Assembly (NCBI GenBank): GCA_949825045.1 | Contig: OX463808.1 | Span: 31,929,674-31,993,673, forward strand | Length of the DNA stretch: 64,000 nt | Reading direction: 5' to 3' | From: Argyresthia goedartella | Lineage: Eukaryota; Arthropoda; Insecta; Lepidoptera; Argyresthiidae | Shown: one piece after another, positions 22,975 through 31,905 of the stretch | Layout of the letters: every line of letters begins with the position of its first letter | Position numbering within the stretch: position 1 is the stretch's first letter | Translations under genes and position numbers: made by a program | The notes under the pieces: model-generated | Databases searched by the model: none | The model's input: the letters and a program-made list of their open reading frames with translations, nothing else | Told to the model about the DNA's origin: nothing

Positions 22975-23579
22975 TCCAAAGAGGTCATACAGACATCTAA
23001 GGAATCCGAATCCCTGGCCAGTGTTTGTCCTGATCGACGATAAGACTCGTGCCTAGTACGAGCCCGCATCAGCTACAACCTAACTGTCTTGATCCGACGG
23101 TCAGTCTCCGCCCTCTGAGCGTGAGCCCGCGATCCAGAACACTACCACTGCGGGTACTCCATTCAACGTGCCCGACGAACAGCTCTAGCTCATCATCATC
23201 ATCGCCCAACATCCTGGGTGCATTATCCTGCAGCCCGTTTCCAGCCAAAAAATCTAACACGCCGCCTGTCGCCGCGTGGTCACCAAGCGCTGTCACTAGA
23301 CACGCGTCACGCGCTGCCTGCCCACGTCACGCAACCTGCCGCGTGATACCATCGCCAAGCCCGAGAATGCAGCTTAAGACCAATATCGTCGTGTGTCTGT
23401 GAGTTACAAAACCCGTTTACTTTTGTGTTCTACCGTTTTCATGTGAAAGTGTTTTTTTAAGTCCTACTTTTAATTTTACCTGCTACATCTTATGTTTCAC
23501 GGTGATTTATTTTTACATTTATTTTATTGGTATTGTCAAACATTTTGTCTAAGACTACCTAAACATAGCACAATAATTA
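22975..23579 (+). other. 5' leader of the LTR element
   Basis: About 600 nt of untranslated leader. An open frame at 23049-23402 is serine/proline-rich without motifs and is probably chance. TCTGTGAGTTAC at 23396-23407 contains a good splice donor (GTGAGT, cut before 23399) that could serve a spliced env mRNA. Confidence 0.5.
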
Positions 23580-24647
23580 ATGTCTGACGTCAAATCCGAA
23601 TCTGAAGATTCCAAATTAAAATCGGAACTTCCAGAAGGTCACGAATCAATCAGTTCAGAATCAGACGCTTCTCATACTTCCTCTGACTCTCATTTTGGAT
23701 CTAGTGTCGACTTATCTGCTATTCTTCCAACCAACATGCCACCAAAAGTCGATAAAAATGCTGAAATCTCCCTGTCAGTATTGACTAAATTTATAAAACC
23801 ATACAATGGTGATAAAGAATCCCTTCCAGCATTCCTAACTAACTGCGATAATGCTATTTCGTTGGCAAATGCGGACCAGATCAATGTCTTGTGTAAATAT
23901 GTAATATCCCAACTGGAAGGCAAGGCGCAGGTTGCCTGCAGCCTCAAAAACTTCGATTCATGGGACGGAATAAAAAATTTCCTTCGAGCAACATTTGGAG
24001 AAAAGAAACATGCCACACATTTACTTGTTGATCTTCAAAATTGTAAACAGTTGCCATCTGAAGATGTGACTCAATATTCGATAAGATTAGAATCGATCTT
24101 GACACGCATGCAATCTGATATTTATTATAATTGCAAACAGCCAAACGAACTCGTAGGGCGAATAGCTGCCATGGAGGACCTTGCCCTCAACACATTTTTG
24201 TTGGGCCTAAACTCCTCAATCTCCAACATAGTGCGTTGCCGTAACCCACCTAAATTAAATGACGCTATACAATGCGCAGTTGAAGAGGAAAAATTATATA
24301 ACCTCACCAAATCGTCGTCTTCGTCGTTCTACCGAGCAAAACAATGCTCGTTGTGTCACAAGAAAGGGCACACTTCTTCTGAGTGCTTTAGGAACAAGCC
24401 TCAAAATCAAACTCAAACCCAACGATCATACGCCGTCAATTCAAGACCTGCTTTTGATTCTCTCCAAGGTCCTAAACAGTGTAGATACTGCAAAAAACAG
24501 GGTCACACCATTGACGAGTGTTATAAATTAAAATATAAGAATTCCCAAACTTCCCAAGGTCAAGATCCCTCACAAGGTACTTCGGCACAGGCCCATGTGC
24601 ATAATGTCTATGATGAACCTTCTGATGATGCTTTAAACCAAGAATGA
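23580..24647 (+). CDS. gag: Gag polyprotein
   Basis: 355 aa from ATG 23580 to TGA 24645-24647. The N-terminal 50 residues are acidic and serine-rich. A helical capsid-like region follows, then two CCHC zinc knuckles, C-x2-C-x4-H-x4-C, beginning at about Cys256 (CSLCHKKGHTSSEC) and Cys301 (CRYCKKQGHTIDEC). The C-terminus is glutamine-rich. Gag forms the particle shell, and the knuckles bind genomic RNA. Tandem knuckles are a Ty3/gypsy feature, although many errantiviruses have lost them. The stop codon overlaps the first ATG of pol (ATGA), and a -1 frameshift signal lies 7 nt before the stop. Confidence 0.95.
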   Translation: MSDVKSESEDSKLKSELPEGHESISSESDASHTSSDSHFGSSVDLSAILPTNMPPKVDKNAEISLSVLTKFIKPYNGDKESLPAFLTNCDNAISLANADQINVLCKYVISQLEGKAQVACSLKNFDSWDGIKNFLRATFGEKKHATHLLVDLQNCKQLPSEDVTQYSIRLESILTRMQSDIYYNCKQPNELVGRIAAMEDLALNTFLLGLNSSISNIVRCRNPPKLNDAIQCAVEEEKLYNLTKSSSSSFYRAKQCSLCHKKGHTSSECFRNKPQNQTQTQRSYAVNSRPAFDSLQGPKQCRYCKKQGHTIDECYKLKYKNSQTSQGQDPSQGTSAQAHVHNVYDEPSDDALNQE

Positions 24648-24691
24648 TTTCGGTTGTGTGCCTGCCGAAATCGCTTAATCAAAACGGCACA
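24632..24691 (+). promoter_or_regulatory. -1 ribosomal frameshift signal with predicted pseudoknot
   Basis: T TTA AAC at 24632-24638 is in the correct gag phase for -1 slippage. The pol frame is open only from 24629, because TGA codons close it just upstream, so any shift must occur here. After a 7-nt spacer, GATTTCGG (24646-24653) pairs perfectly with CCGAAATC (24665-24672). Loop bases TGTGCC (24657-24662) pair perfectly with GGCACA (24686-24691). This gives an H-type pseudoknot with 8- and 6-bp stems. Initiation at the overlapping ATG is the alternative. Confidence 0.85.
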
Positions 24692-27600
24692 AATAACAAA
24701 CCCTTTGAGGTCATCTCTCAATTATCATACGCCGATGTATTAAAGAAATCCCGGACTACAGTTCCGAGGTCATCTCAGGTTACCCTGAGTTCTACTCTGC
24801 CTAAACACCAGAGTTCTACGATTAAATCCCGGAATATAGTTCCGAGGTCATCTCAGGTTACCCTGAGTCCTACTCTGCCCAAACACCAGAGTTCTACGAT
24901 TAAATCCCGGAATATAGTTCCGAGGTCATCTCAGGTCACCCTGAGTCCTACTCTGCCTAAAGACCAGAGTTATACAATTAAATCCCGGGACATAGTTCCG
25001 AGGTCATCTCAGGTTGCCCTGAGTTCTACTCTGACTAAACCACAGAGTTCTATAAATAAATCCCGGAACACGATTCCGATGTCACCTCAGCACTCGCTGA
25101 GTCCTACTCTGTCAATACAAAAAGGTTTTCAAAACAATTCTCAAAATCAAGATTCGGGAAATATTAAAAACTTTGAACTAACTGAATCCGACCCTGTCCC
25201 TGATTTTATACCAATTCTCGAGACTACTATAACTAATAAAAAAATATCATTACCACACATTTATTTGCAAACTAAATACGCTGTGAATCCACTATGCTTG
25301 CTGATCGACACTGGCGCAAGCATCAGTATAATTAAAAACTCAAGTTTGAAAGAAACTCCTGCACTCTCACGTGAAATTGTAAAAATTAAAGGCATAAGTA
25401 AATCAGAATCCTTAATTACAACATTGGGCACCTTCCAGCTGTATATTGACTTACCCTCAGAAACAATCAATTTTAAATTCCATGTCACAAATGACGATGT
25501 GTGCCTCGAAGATTATGACGGAATAATCGGAAGTGATTTTTTCGGACATTTCAAAGTTAACATTAACTACGAATTGAAAAGCATACACATTCGCAATGTA
25601 CAGTTGCCTATTGTTTATAATCAACCTACCTACATCATACCGGCTCGCAGTGAAGCCGTTATCGAGTGCGGAATATCAAATTACTCACACGAGCTCTACC
25701 AAGATAACGAGGCCCTCGTTTTAGATCATCTTTATTGCGAAGGTGTTTATGTCGCTAATTGCATAGTTTTAATCAAACCAAATGGCAAAGTGAATATCTC
25801 AGTTTTAAATACTACAAACTCTAGCGTCAACGTCAAAGACTATGCGGTGGAATTAACACCCATTGAGAAATCAGAAACGACATCTGATTCTTGTCGTAAA
25901 ATAAACTCTATTTCTGTTTCTAATTCTGATCGAATAAATCAAGTCTTAAATCAATTACGCTGTTATCATCTGAACGATGAAGAAAAAGCGACTCTTTTTG
26001 AGTGTTGTCGCAAATACACTGATATCTTCCACCTTGATGGTGAATCCCTGACCTATACTAACGCCATCGAGCACACTATTAACTCCGGTGACTCTCCCCC
26101 TATTCATGTAAAATCATATCGATTTCCTGATTGTCATAAGGAAGAAGTCGATTCTCAAGTACGAAAAATGCTTGATCAAAATATTATCCGCCCCTCTATC
26201 TCACCATGGAGTGCTCCCGTATGGGTAGTCCCTAAAAAAATGGACGCTTCCGGCAAGAAGAAATGGAGGATTGTTATCGATTACCGCCGTTTGAACGACG
26301 TCACAGTTTCTGAAAGTTATCCTCTACCACTTATCACCGACATACTCGACCAACTGGGTCATTCTAAATATTTCAGCACTCTTGACCTGGCAAGCGGATT
26401 TCATCAAATAAAGATGAGTGCTTCAGATGCCCTCAAAACAGGATTTACCGTTAGTACTAACTCGAGCGTCACTGGCCACTACGAATTTGCCAGGATGCCC
26501 TTCGGGTTAAAAAATGCTCCTTCTACGTTTCAGCGTCTCATGAATACAGCTCTTTCAGGCCTTCAAGGCCTTCACTGTTACGTTTATCTCGACGATTGCA
26601 TAATCTACTCACATGACCTGGATTCCCATATGACCAAGTTACAACTTGTCTTCGACAGGATGCGACAATTCAATTTAAAATTACAACCTGATAAATGTGA
26701 ATTTCTCAGACGGGAAGTCGCTTACTTAGGACACATAATTACAGACAAAGGAGTCAGTCCCAATCCCGAAAAAATTAAAGCTGTTACTGAGTTCCCAGTA
26801 CCAACCAATGTAAAGCAAATCAAATCCTTCCTTGGTCTTGTCGGTTATTATCGACGCTTCATTGAAAATTTCTCGAAAATCACAAAACCCTTAACATCAC
26901 TACTCAAAAAGGATATCCCTTTCGATTGGACTTCAGAACAAGAAAACGCTTTTCAACTCCTCAAGGTAAAGCTCACCACTGCACCTCTACTCCAATATCC
27001 TGATTTTTCTGCCCCGTTTGTGATCACAACGGATGCTTCTAATTATGCGGTAGGTGCAGTCCTTTCACAAGGTGATATAGGTAAAGACAAACCTATAGCC
27101 TATGCATCCAGAACCTTAAACAAGCCTGAAGGAAATTATTCGACCACTGAAAAGGAATTACTAGCCATAATTTATGCTGTCAAAACATTCCGCCCTTACC
27201 TTTTTGGTCGCAAATTTAAAATCGTGACGGATCACCGGCCATTAGTCTGGCTATTCAACGTTAAGGATCCTGGCAGCCGACTTATTCGCTGGCGCCTTAA
27301 ACTAGAGGAATACGACTATGAAATTGTATATAAACAAGGTCGCCTTAACTCCAACGCCGATGCGTTATCGCGTTGTCCTGTGAATATCATTGATTCCCAA
27401 AATCTACTTAACTCTCCATATGAAAAATATTTTAAGGAACAATTTACAAATAGAATCCCTACTCCAAATACCATAATGGAAGAACATACCGAAGCTCTCC
27501 ATCTATCTAAGCTTAAATCAATCGCGTGTCCCGTCTCACTGGACTTTGACTATTCTATGCCACATTGTGAAGAGCTAATGTCTCAACTAAATTCCGCTGA

Positions 27601-28948
27601 CTTACTTGATTCCGAACGCGAACCATTTACGATTAAAAGCGTAAATATGAATAATAAAATGTACTACTTTCTATTCACAAAAATCCACCACTACGAGGAA
27701 ACTAAATTTAAGGATGTATATAATTTACTCATGAAACTCCGAGACCAGATTCTGGAAGATAGTCCGGAGACCACAGACCTTGCATTACCAGATTTTTCCG
27801 ATCCATTCTCTAAGATAGCTTACACAAAGATTTATAACATGATCTCTCACATTTTCCACAACACGAACATTAAGATACATGTTTATAAAAATCAAATTAT
27901 TTACCCAACTCCTGCCGAAGTTCCTAAAATTCTCAAAGAAAACCACGATTCTACTATCGCTGGTCACCCAGGTTCAAAACGAATGTATAACAGAATCAAG
28001 GCCTCCTACTACTGGAAAGGCATGCGGTCTGATATCGAAAACTATGTCAAAAATTGTAAATTGTGCCAAATTAACAAACCCTTAAGGATATCAAATAAAG
28101 CCCCTATGGAAATAACTTCTACCTCCACTAAACCATTTGAACGATTAGCTCTCGACGTCGTAGGTCCCTTACCGGACGCTGGCTTCCAAAACTTCAAGTT
28201 CATCTTGACACTACAAGATGACCTCACAAAATTCTCAAGCGCCTACCCTATGGTCGGTGCAACAAGTGAAGAGATAGCACGTAACCTAGTGCATTTCATA
28301 TCCCTTTTCGGATTTCCAAAACACATCCTAACAGACTTGGGTACCTGTTTCACATCAGATCTTTTCAAACAACTGACAGAAATTTTAAAAATTAAGCCCC
28401 TTTTTACCACTCCATATCATCCACAAACAAACGGAGCTCTTGAACGCTCTCATGCAACTCTAAAAGAGTATCTTAAATCATTTGTCAATGAAAATCAGAA
28501 TGACTGGCATTGCTACTTATTTACAGCTATATTAGCCTACAATACCACTCCACACTGTACTACTGGATTCACACCACACGAACTTCTATATGGTTATAAA
28601 CCATCTATTCCCAACTCATTATACGATACGTCTAACAATACTACCTATAGTGAATATATCCGTGCCCTGCAATATAGGATGCGTTTCAGCCGTGAAAAGG
28701 CTATTCAGAACATAATAGCAAGTAAAGAAAGGTCAAAACAATACTACGATGCTCATTCTCGCGATTCACATTATAAAACCGGTGACATGGTTTACCTAAA
28801 GCAGCATCATAGGTTACGCAAGGCTCTATCCCCTATTTGGAAAGGTCCATATAGGGTTGTCAAAGTACATAACAAACATAATGTCTCTTTACAAGTGGGC
28901 CGTAAACATGTCAAACACCATACTAATGAAATTAAACCTGCTAACTAG
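24644..28948 (+). CDS. pol: Pol polyprotein: protease, RT, RNase H, integrase
   Basis: 1434 aa counted from the first ATG; the likely entry is by -1 frameshift from gag at 24638. Residues about 30-155 are five 26-aa repeats rich in Ser, Thr and Pro. Aspartic protease DTGA lies at 222-225. RT carries MPFGLKNAPSTFQ and YLDD at 648-651. RNase H has TDAS with Asp797. Integrase has an HHCC zinc finger at about 1100-1140, a DD35E triad at Asp1171, Asp1231 and Glu1267, and a GPY motif at about 1401. All expected catalytic residues are present and no stop interrupts the frame. Pol would mature the particle, make cDNA and integrate it. The 3' end overlaps the env frame. Confidence 0.95.
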   Translation: MISVVCLPKSLNQNGTNNKPFEVISQLSYADVLKKSRTTVPRSSQVTLSSTLPKHQSSTIKSRNIVPRSSQVTLSPTLPKHQSSTIKSRNIVPRSSQVTLSPTLPKDQSYTIKSRDIVPRSSQVALSSTLTKPQSSINKSRNTIPMSPQHSLSPTLSIQKGFQNNSQNQDSGNIKNFELTESDPVPDFIPILETTITNKKISLPHIYLQTKYAVNPLCLLIDTGASISIIKNSSLKETPALSREIVKIKGISKSESLITTLGTFQLYIDLPSETINFKFHVTNDDVCLEDYDGIIGSDFFGHFKVNINYELKSIHIRNVQLPIVYNQPTYIIPARSEAVIECGISNYSHELYQDNEALVLDHLYCEGVYVANCIVLIKPNGKVNISVLNTTNSSVNVKDYAVELTPIEKSETTSDSCRKINSISVSNSDRINQVLNQLRCYHLNDEEKATLFECCRKYTDIFHLDGESLTYTNAIEHTINSGDSPPIHVKSYRFPDCHKEEVDSQVRKMLDQNIIRPSISPWSAPVWVVPKKMDASGKKKWRIVIDYRRLNDVTVSESYPLPLITDILDQLGHSKYFSTLDLASGFHQIKMSASDALKTGFTVSTNSSVTGHYEFARMPFGLKNAPSTFQRLMNTALSGLQGLHCYVYLDDCIIYSHDLDSHMTKLQLVFDRMRQFNLKLQPDKCEFLRREVAYLGHIITDKGVSPNPEKIKAVTEFPVPTNVKQIKSFLGLVGYYRRFIENFSKITKPLTSLLKKDIPFDWTSEQENAFQLLKVKLTTAPLLQYPDFSAPFVITTDASNYAVGAVLSQGDIGKDKPIAYASRTLNKPEGNYSTTEKELLAIIYAVKTFRPYLFGRKFKIVTDHRPLVWLFNVKDPGSRLIRWRLKLEEYDYEIVYKQGRLNSNADALSRCPVNIIDSQNLLNSPYEKYFKEQFTNRIPTPNTIMEEHTEALHLSKLKSIACPVSLDFDYSMPHCEELMSQLNSADLLDSEREPFTIKSVNMNNKMYYFLFTKIHHYEETKFKDVYNLLMKLRDQILEDSPETTDLALPDFSDPFSKIAYTKIYNMISHIFHNTNIKIHVYKNQIIYPTPAEVPKILKENHDSTIAGHPGSKRMYNRIKASYYWKGMRSDIENYVKNCKLCQINKPLRISNKAPMEITSTSTKPFERLALDVVGPLPDAGFQNFKFILTLQDDLTKFSSAYPMVGATSEEIARNLVHFISLFGFPKHILTDLGTCFTSDLFKQLTEILKIKPLFTTPYHPQTNGALERSHATLKEYLKSFVNENQNDWHCYLFTAILAYNTTPHCTTGFTPHELLYGYKPSIPNSLYDTSNNTTYSEYIRALQYRMRFSREKAIQNIIASKERSKQYYDAHSRDSHYKTGDMVYLKQHHRLRKALSPIWKGPYRVVKVHNKHNVSLQVGRKHVKHHTNEIKPAN
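24750..25115 (+). repeat. Five 78-bp repeats, each encoding small hairpins
   Basis: Units start at 24750, 24828, 24906, 24984 and 25062 with a fixed 78-bp period (26 codons, in frame). Typical units hold three inverted repeats in a row: CGGAA/TTCCG, CTCAGG/CCTGAG and ACTCTG/CAGAGT. The fifth unit is partial and lacks the third hairpin. Its second hairpin reads CTCAGC/GCTGAG, a paired change that keeps the stem. Confidence 0.9.
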
Positions 28949-30908
28949 TCTAAACATAACCTTTTTCATTATCCTTGTTTCCAGAGCCTTGCTCTACGGA
29001 TGCAGCGCTGAATCGAAAATCACGCCAATAGTTCATAGCCCAGGAATTTACTTTGAACCCGTAACTTCGATTAATTTCTATAACGACTACTGGAAAGTAG
29101 TAACACACATTGAGCTTATATCATTACATCCTTATCTTGATAATATCGAAACACTTTTACAAAAATCTGAGAAACTTTGCAATAAAATACAACTATCAGA
29201 TTTGATCCAATGTAAAGAAACTTTCAGCCCTATCGATGTTTTAGTGCAATCAAATTTAATTAAACTGCAATCACTATCTCACATAACTTTGAGTAAATCC
29301 CAAAGTAAAGTCAAGCGATCTCTAGAATTTGGTGGGGAAATCCTGAAATTCTTTTTCGGAACCCTGGATGCCGATGATGCCAGAAAATACGATTCCGCTA
29401 TCGAATCGTGTAAGAAAAGTGAAAATGAACTATTTCACTTGATGAAGGATAACATTCATGTTGTTAAATCTACCATAAATAATTTTAATTCTACTATTTA
29501 CAAACTTAGTCAAAATGAAATCAAAATAAACTCCCAAATTGACAACATGAATGGGATCCTGTCTCAAATTACCAAGATAGACAACGAACTGTTCTATATC
29601 TCTAGGATAAATAGTTTACTAAACATCATAGAAAGTTCTGTACTTTCTGTATCGAATTTATTAGATACTACGTTAAATGCTATTTTATTTTCTAAGGTCA
29701 ATGTATTACATCCTAGTGTGATAAGCCCTTTAAATCTGTTCAATGAGTTATCAATGCATAGTAACCAACTAGACAAACGTCTGGACTTTCCATTGCCACT
29801 TAACGTAAACAATATCCACTCTATAATTGACGCGTCCAAACTTAGTTCCTATTACTACAACAATAAAATAGTGTTTGTCCTGCAGGTCCCACTGATAACG
29901 TCAGAAACATTCATGGTTTATAAAAACATACCTTTACCTACTCCACATGATGAATCACGGGTTACCCGTACTTTTGCGCTCATTCAACCTTCTGATAACT
30001 ACGTTGGACTTAGTGATAACAGAATTCATTATGCTATGTTTAATAATCTAGACAAATGTAAGTTTATTAGTGGTAATTATTCTATATGTGAACTAGTTTC
30101 AATATTTTCTAGCTTAGGTAACCCTAACTGTGAATCTAAGCTCCTTACGGAAGTGACATTATCACTACCTTCCCAATGTTTTTCAAAACTACTCATAGGC
30201 CAGATAGATATTTGGCAAAAGCTTAGTAATAATAGATGGATTTATGTACAGTCCGATCCTAGCAAACTTACTATAAAATGTCACGACGATATTGTCGACT
30301 ATTCTATCATAGGAACTGGTATAGTTAAACTAACTGAAGAATGTATTGGATTTTCAAGGACTATCCAACTCATGCCAAGTAATTCTTATACTAATATAAT
30401 TAAGTCTCCTCTAGATATAACTTTCGATATTACACAAGATGACTGTTGTAAGAAAGAAGTGTTTAACAAAACCTTACCTCATTTAACCCCTATCAATTTG
30501 AGCAAAATTAACTTAGAGTCCTTGAAATACGCATCTCACCACCTAGATAATTTGGAAAATGAAATAAATAAATTACAGTCAGAGTCACACTTTATAAGAT
30601 ATGCTCAATACTATTCAACGTTTACTTATGTTTTGATTATTTTGATGTTTTTATTTATAGGATACAAACTGTATAAATGTTATAGGTACCGGAACATTAA
30701 ACCGGATTCTGGATGTTGTATACAGATTTTTAATCAATGCCACAACAAAAAGATGGTGAAACATAACTCTAATATTACCAACTCCATAGAAATGACTGAT
30801 GTCTCCTCATCCGAAGATGAGAAGAGGTCAATCAAATCTTTACCAGCCCCTCATACAAGTTTTAAATTAGAATATAAACATCCATCCAGAAGGAACCTTA
30901 ACTTTTAG
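28881..30908 (+). CDS. env: Envelope fusion glycoprotein (errantivirus Env / baculovirus F type)
   Basis: The frame is open from 28857, but that codon is TTG. The first ATG is 28881, and ATG 28926 begins the best signal peptide (MKLNLLTSLNITFFIILVS). A furin-type KVKR lies at 29307-29318, followed by SLEFGGEILKFFFGTLDADD, which resembles the fusion-peptide region of errantivirus Env proteins. A coiled-coil-like stretch follows. One membrane anchor lies at about 30620-30680 (TYVLIILMFLFIGYKL), with a cytoplasmic tail of about 75 residues. Several N-x-S/T sites are present. The start overlaps pol by 68 nt, so translation probably needs a spliced mRNA. Env would give cell-to-cell transfer. The reading frame is unbroken. 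Confidence 0.9.
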   Translation: MSLYKWAVNMSNTILMKLNLLTSLNITFFIILVSRALLYGCSAESKITPIVHSPGIYFEPVTSINFYNDYWKVVTHIELISLHPYLDNIETLLQKSEKLCNKIQLSDLIQCKETFSPIDVLVQSNLIKLQSLSHITLSKSQSKVKRSLEFGGEILKFFFGTLDADDARKYDSAIESCKKSENELFHLMKDNIHVVKSTINNFNSTIYKLSQNEIKINSQIDNMNGILSQITKIDNELFYISRINSLLNIIESSVLSVSNLLDTTLNAILFSKVNVLHPSVISPLNLFNELSMHSNQLDKRLDFPLPLNVNNIHSIIDASKLSSYYYNNKIVFVLQVPLITSETFMVYKNIPLPTPHDESRVTRTFALIQPSDNYVGLSDNRIHYAMFNNLDKCKFISGNYSICELVSIFSSLGNPNCESKLLTEVTLSLPSQCFSKLLIGQIDIWQKLSNNRWIYVQSDPSKLTIKCHDDIVDYSIIGTGIVKLTEECIGFSRTIQLMPSNSYTNIIKSPLDITFDITQDDCCKKEVFNKTLPHLTPINLSKINLESLKYASHHLDNLENEINKLQSESHFIRYAQYYSTFTYVLIILMFLFIGYKLYKCYRYRNIKPDSGCCIQIFNQCHNKKMVKHNSNITNSIEMTDVSSSEDEKRSIKSLPAPHTSFKLEYKHPSRRNLNF

Positions 30909-31084
30909 TTTGATAAGATGCTAAACTAAGTATAATAACATTTTCTCAATTTTCCCATGTATTGTAAAATGACTTCTTGAAATCAAATCGGTTATCTGCT
31001 TATTTATCTTTCTTCATTATTATCATTATCATGTATTTACTTCGCTTCATTCTTAGGGATGAAGCTTCGTCAAAATGGGGGAGC
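30909..31084 (+). other. 3' untranslated region and polypurine tract
   Basis: A short AT-rich region ends in AAAATGGGGGAGC at 31072-31084, directly before the 3' LTR. This is the expected plus-strand primer. Its last four bases happen to equal the target duplication. Confidence 0.8.
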
Positions 31085-31382
31085 TGTTATAACCCTGTTT
31101 TCTTTGTAATAAAAGCTAAACAAGCAGATCACCTTGTAACGTGTATATTTCCATGATATTCTATTGCAGAGTCAGCCCTTTGGTTACCTGCCATTTACTT
31201 GAATAATATTTTTTTTAGTCAGTTAGAATTGTTCAATTGCGAGGAGCGGTCGCCTCCACTTTCAAGAAGTTATAAAAGTTGTGTCGTAGTGATCTTGTAA
31301 GATTTGTCAAAAGACAATAAAACTAGTTAGGCGAACATTGTAGTTTTTTTTTAAAAAGACAGACACCATAGGCCTCCTAACA
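31085..31382 (+). repeat. 3' LTR
   Basis: 298 bp, with no difference from the 5' LTR found by eye. It supplies the AATAAA signal for element transcripts. Confidence 0.95.
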
Positions 31383-31386
31383 GAGC
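31383..31386. repeat. 4-bp target site duplication GAGC, right
   Basis: Matches 22652-22655. BEL coding sequence continues directly after it. Confidence 0.9.
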
Positions 31387-31833
31387 GACAGAAATTATCC
31401 AGTTTGTAAAGCGGGTCATATTTTAATACATGGCAAGAAATTTTACGACATGCCACCAGAAACCAAACTAAAAACAATTATTGAGTTAGAAGTGTGCCCA
31501 AATTGTCTATATTGCCACTATAATAATCATTGCAACTCAGCTAAAAGATGCCTAGAATGCGAAGGTTATCATCACACCAAAACACATGACTTGTAAAACA
31601 ACAACCGACGAGTCAGCAGCGGGGTTGTCGACTTGGAGCGGTCAGTAAAATGCGAACTACGTTGCGAGCGATTGCGATGTATTACTAGCCACTGTTGAAC
31701 TTAAGGTAAAGTCAGCTGAAGGAACTTATATCCAGCTACGAGCGTTATTAGATCAAAGCTCACAATATCATCTCAGAGAATGCCGCACAACGACTAGGGT
31801 TACAAAGAAGTCAACTGAATGCGGCTATTTCAG

Positions 31834-31905
31834 GCATCGGAACATCTTAAAGTAGATGCATCGGAACATCTACAAGTAGATGCATCGGAACATCTACAAG
31901 TAGAT
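31834..31905 (+). repeat. 24-bp minisatellite, three copies, in BEL
   Basis: Three in-register 24-base units starting GCATCGGAACATCT. The last two are identical. They extend the protease region by 16 codons and lie at a frameshift. Confidence 0.9.

Larger units (their letters stand above)
22656..31382 (+). mobile_element. Complete env-bearing Ty3/gypsy LTR element (errantivirus type)
   Basis: An 8727-bp element with two 298-bp LTRs that I could not distinguish by eye, a primer site, gag, pol, env, a purine tract and a 4-bp target duplication. All three open frames lack internal stops. The order protease-RT-RNase H-integrase places it in Ty3/gypsy, and the furin-site envelope with a C-terminal membrane anchor matches insect errantiviruses. 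It sits in a decayed BEL copy, whose zinc-knuckle region follows immediately. Identical LTRs and open frames point to a very recent insertion. Expression or infectivity cannot be read from sequence. Confidence 0.95.

Noticed and set aside
23049..23402. Gene in the leader of the LTR element
   Set aside because: Serine/proline-rich frame without motifs, with a strong opposite-strand frame, in a region expected to be untranslated.
24644..24647. Re-initiation at the ATGA overlap as the main route to pol
   Set aside because: Possible, but the in-phase UUUAAAC, 7-nt spacer and pseudoknot explain expression better.
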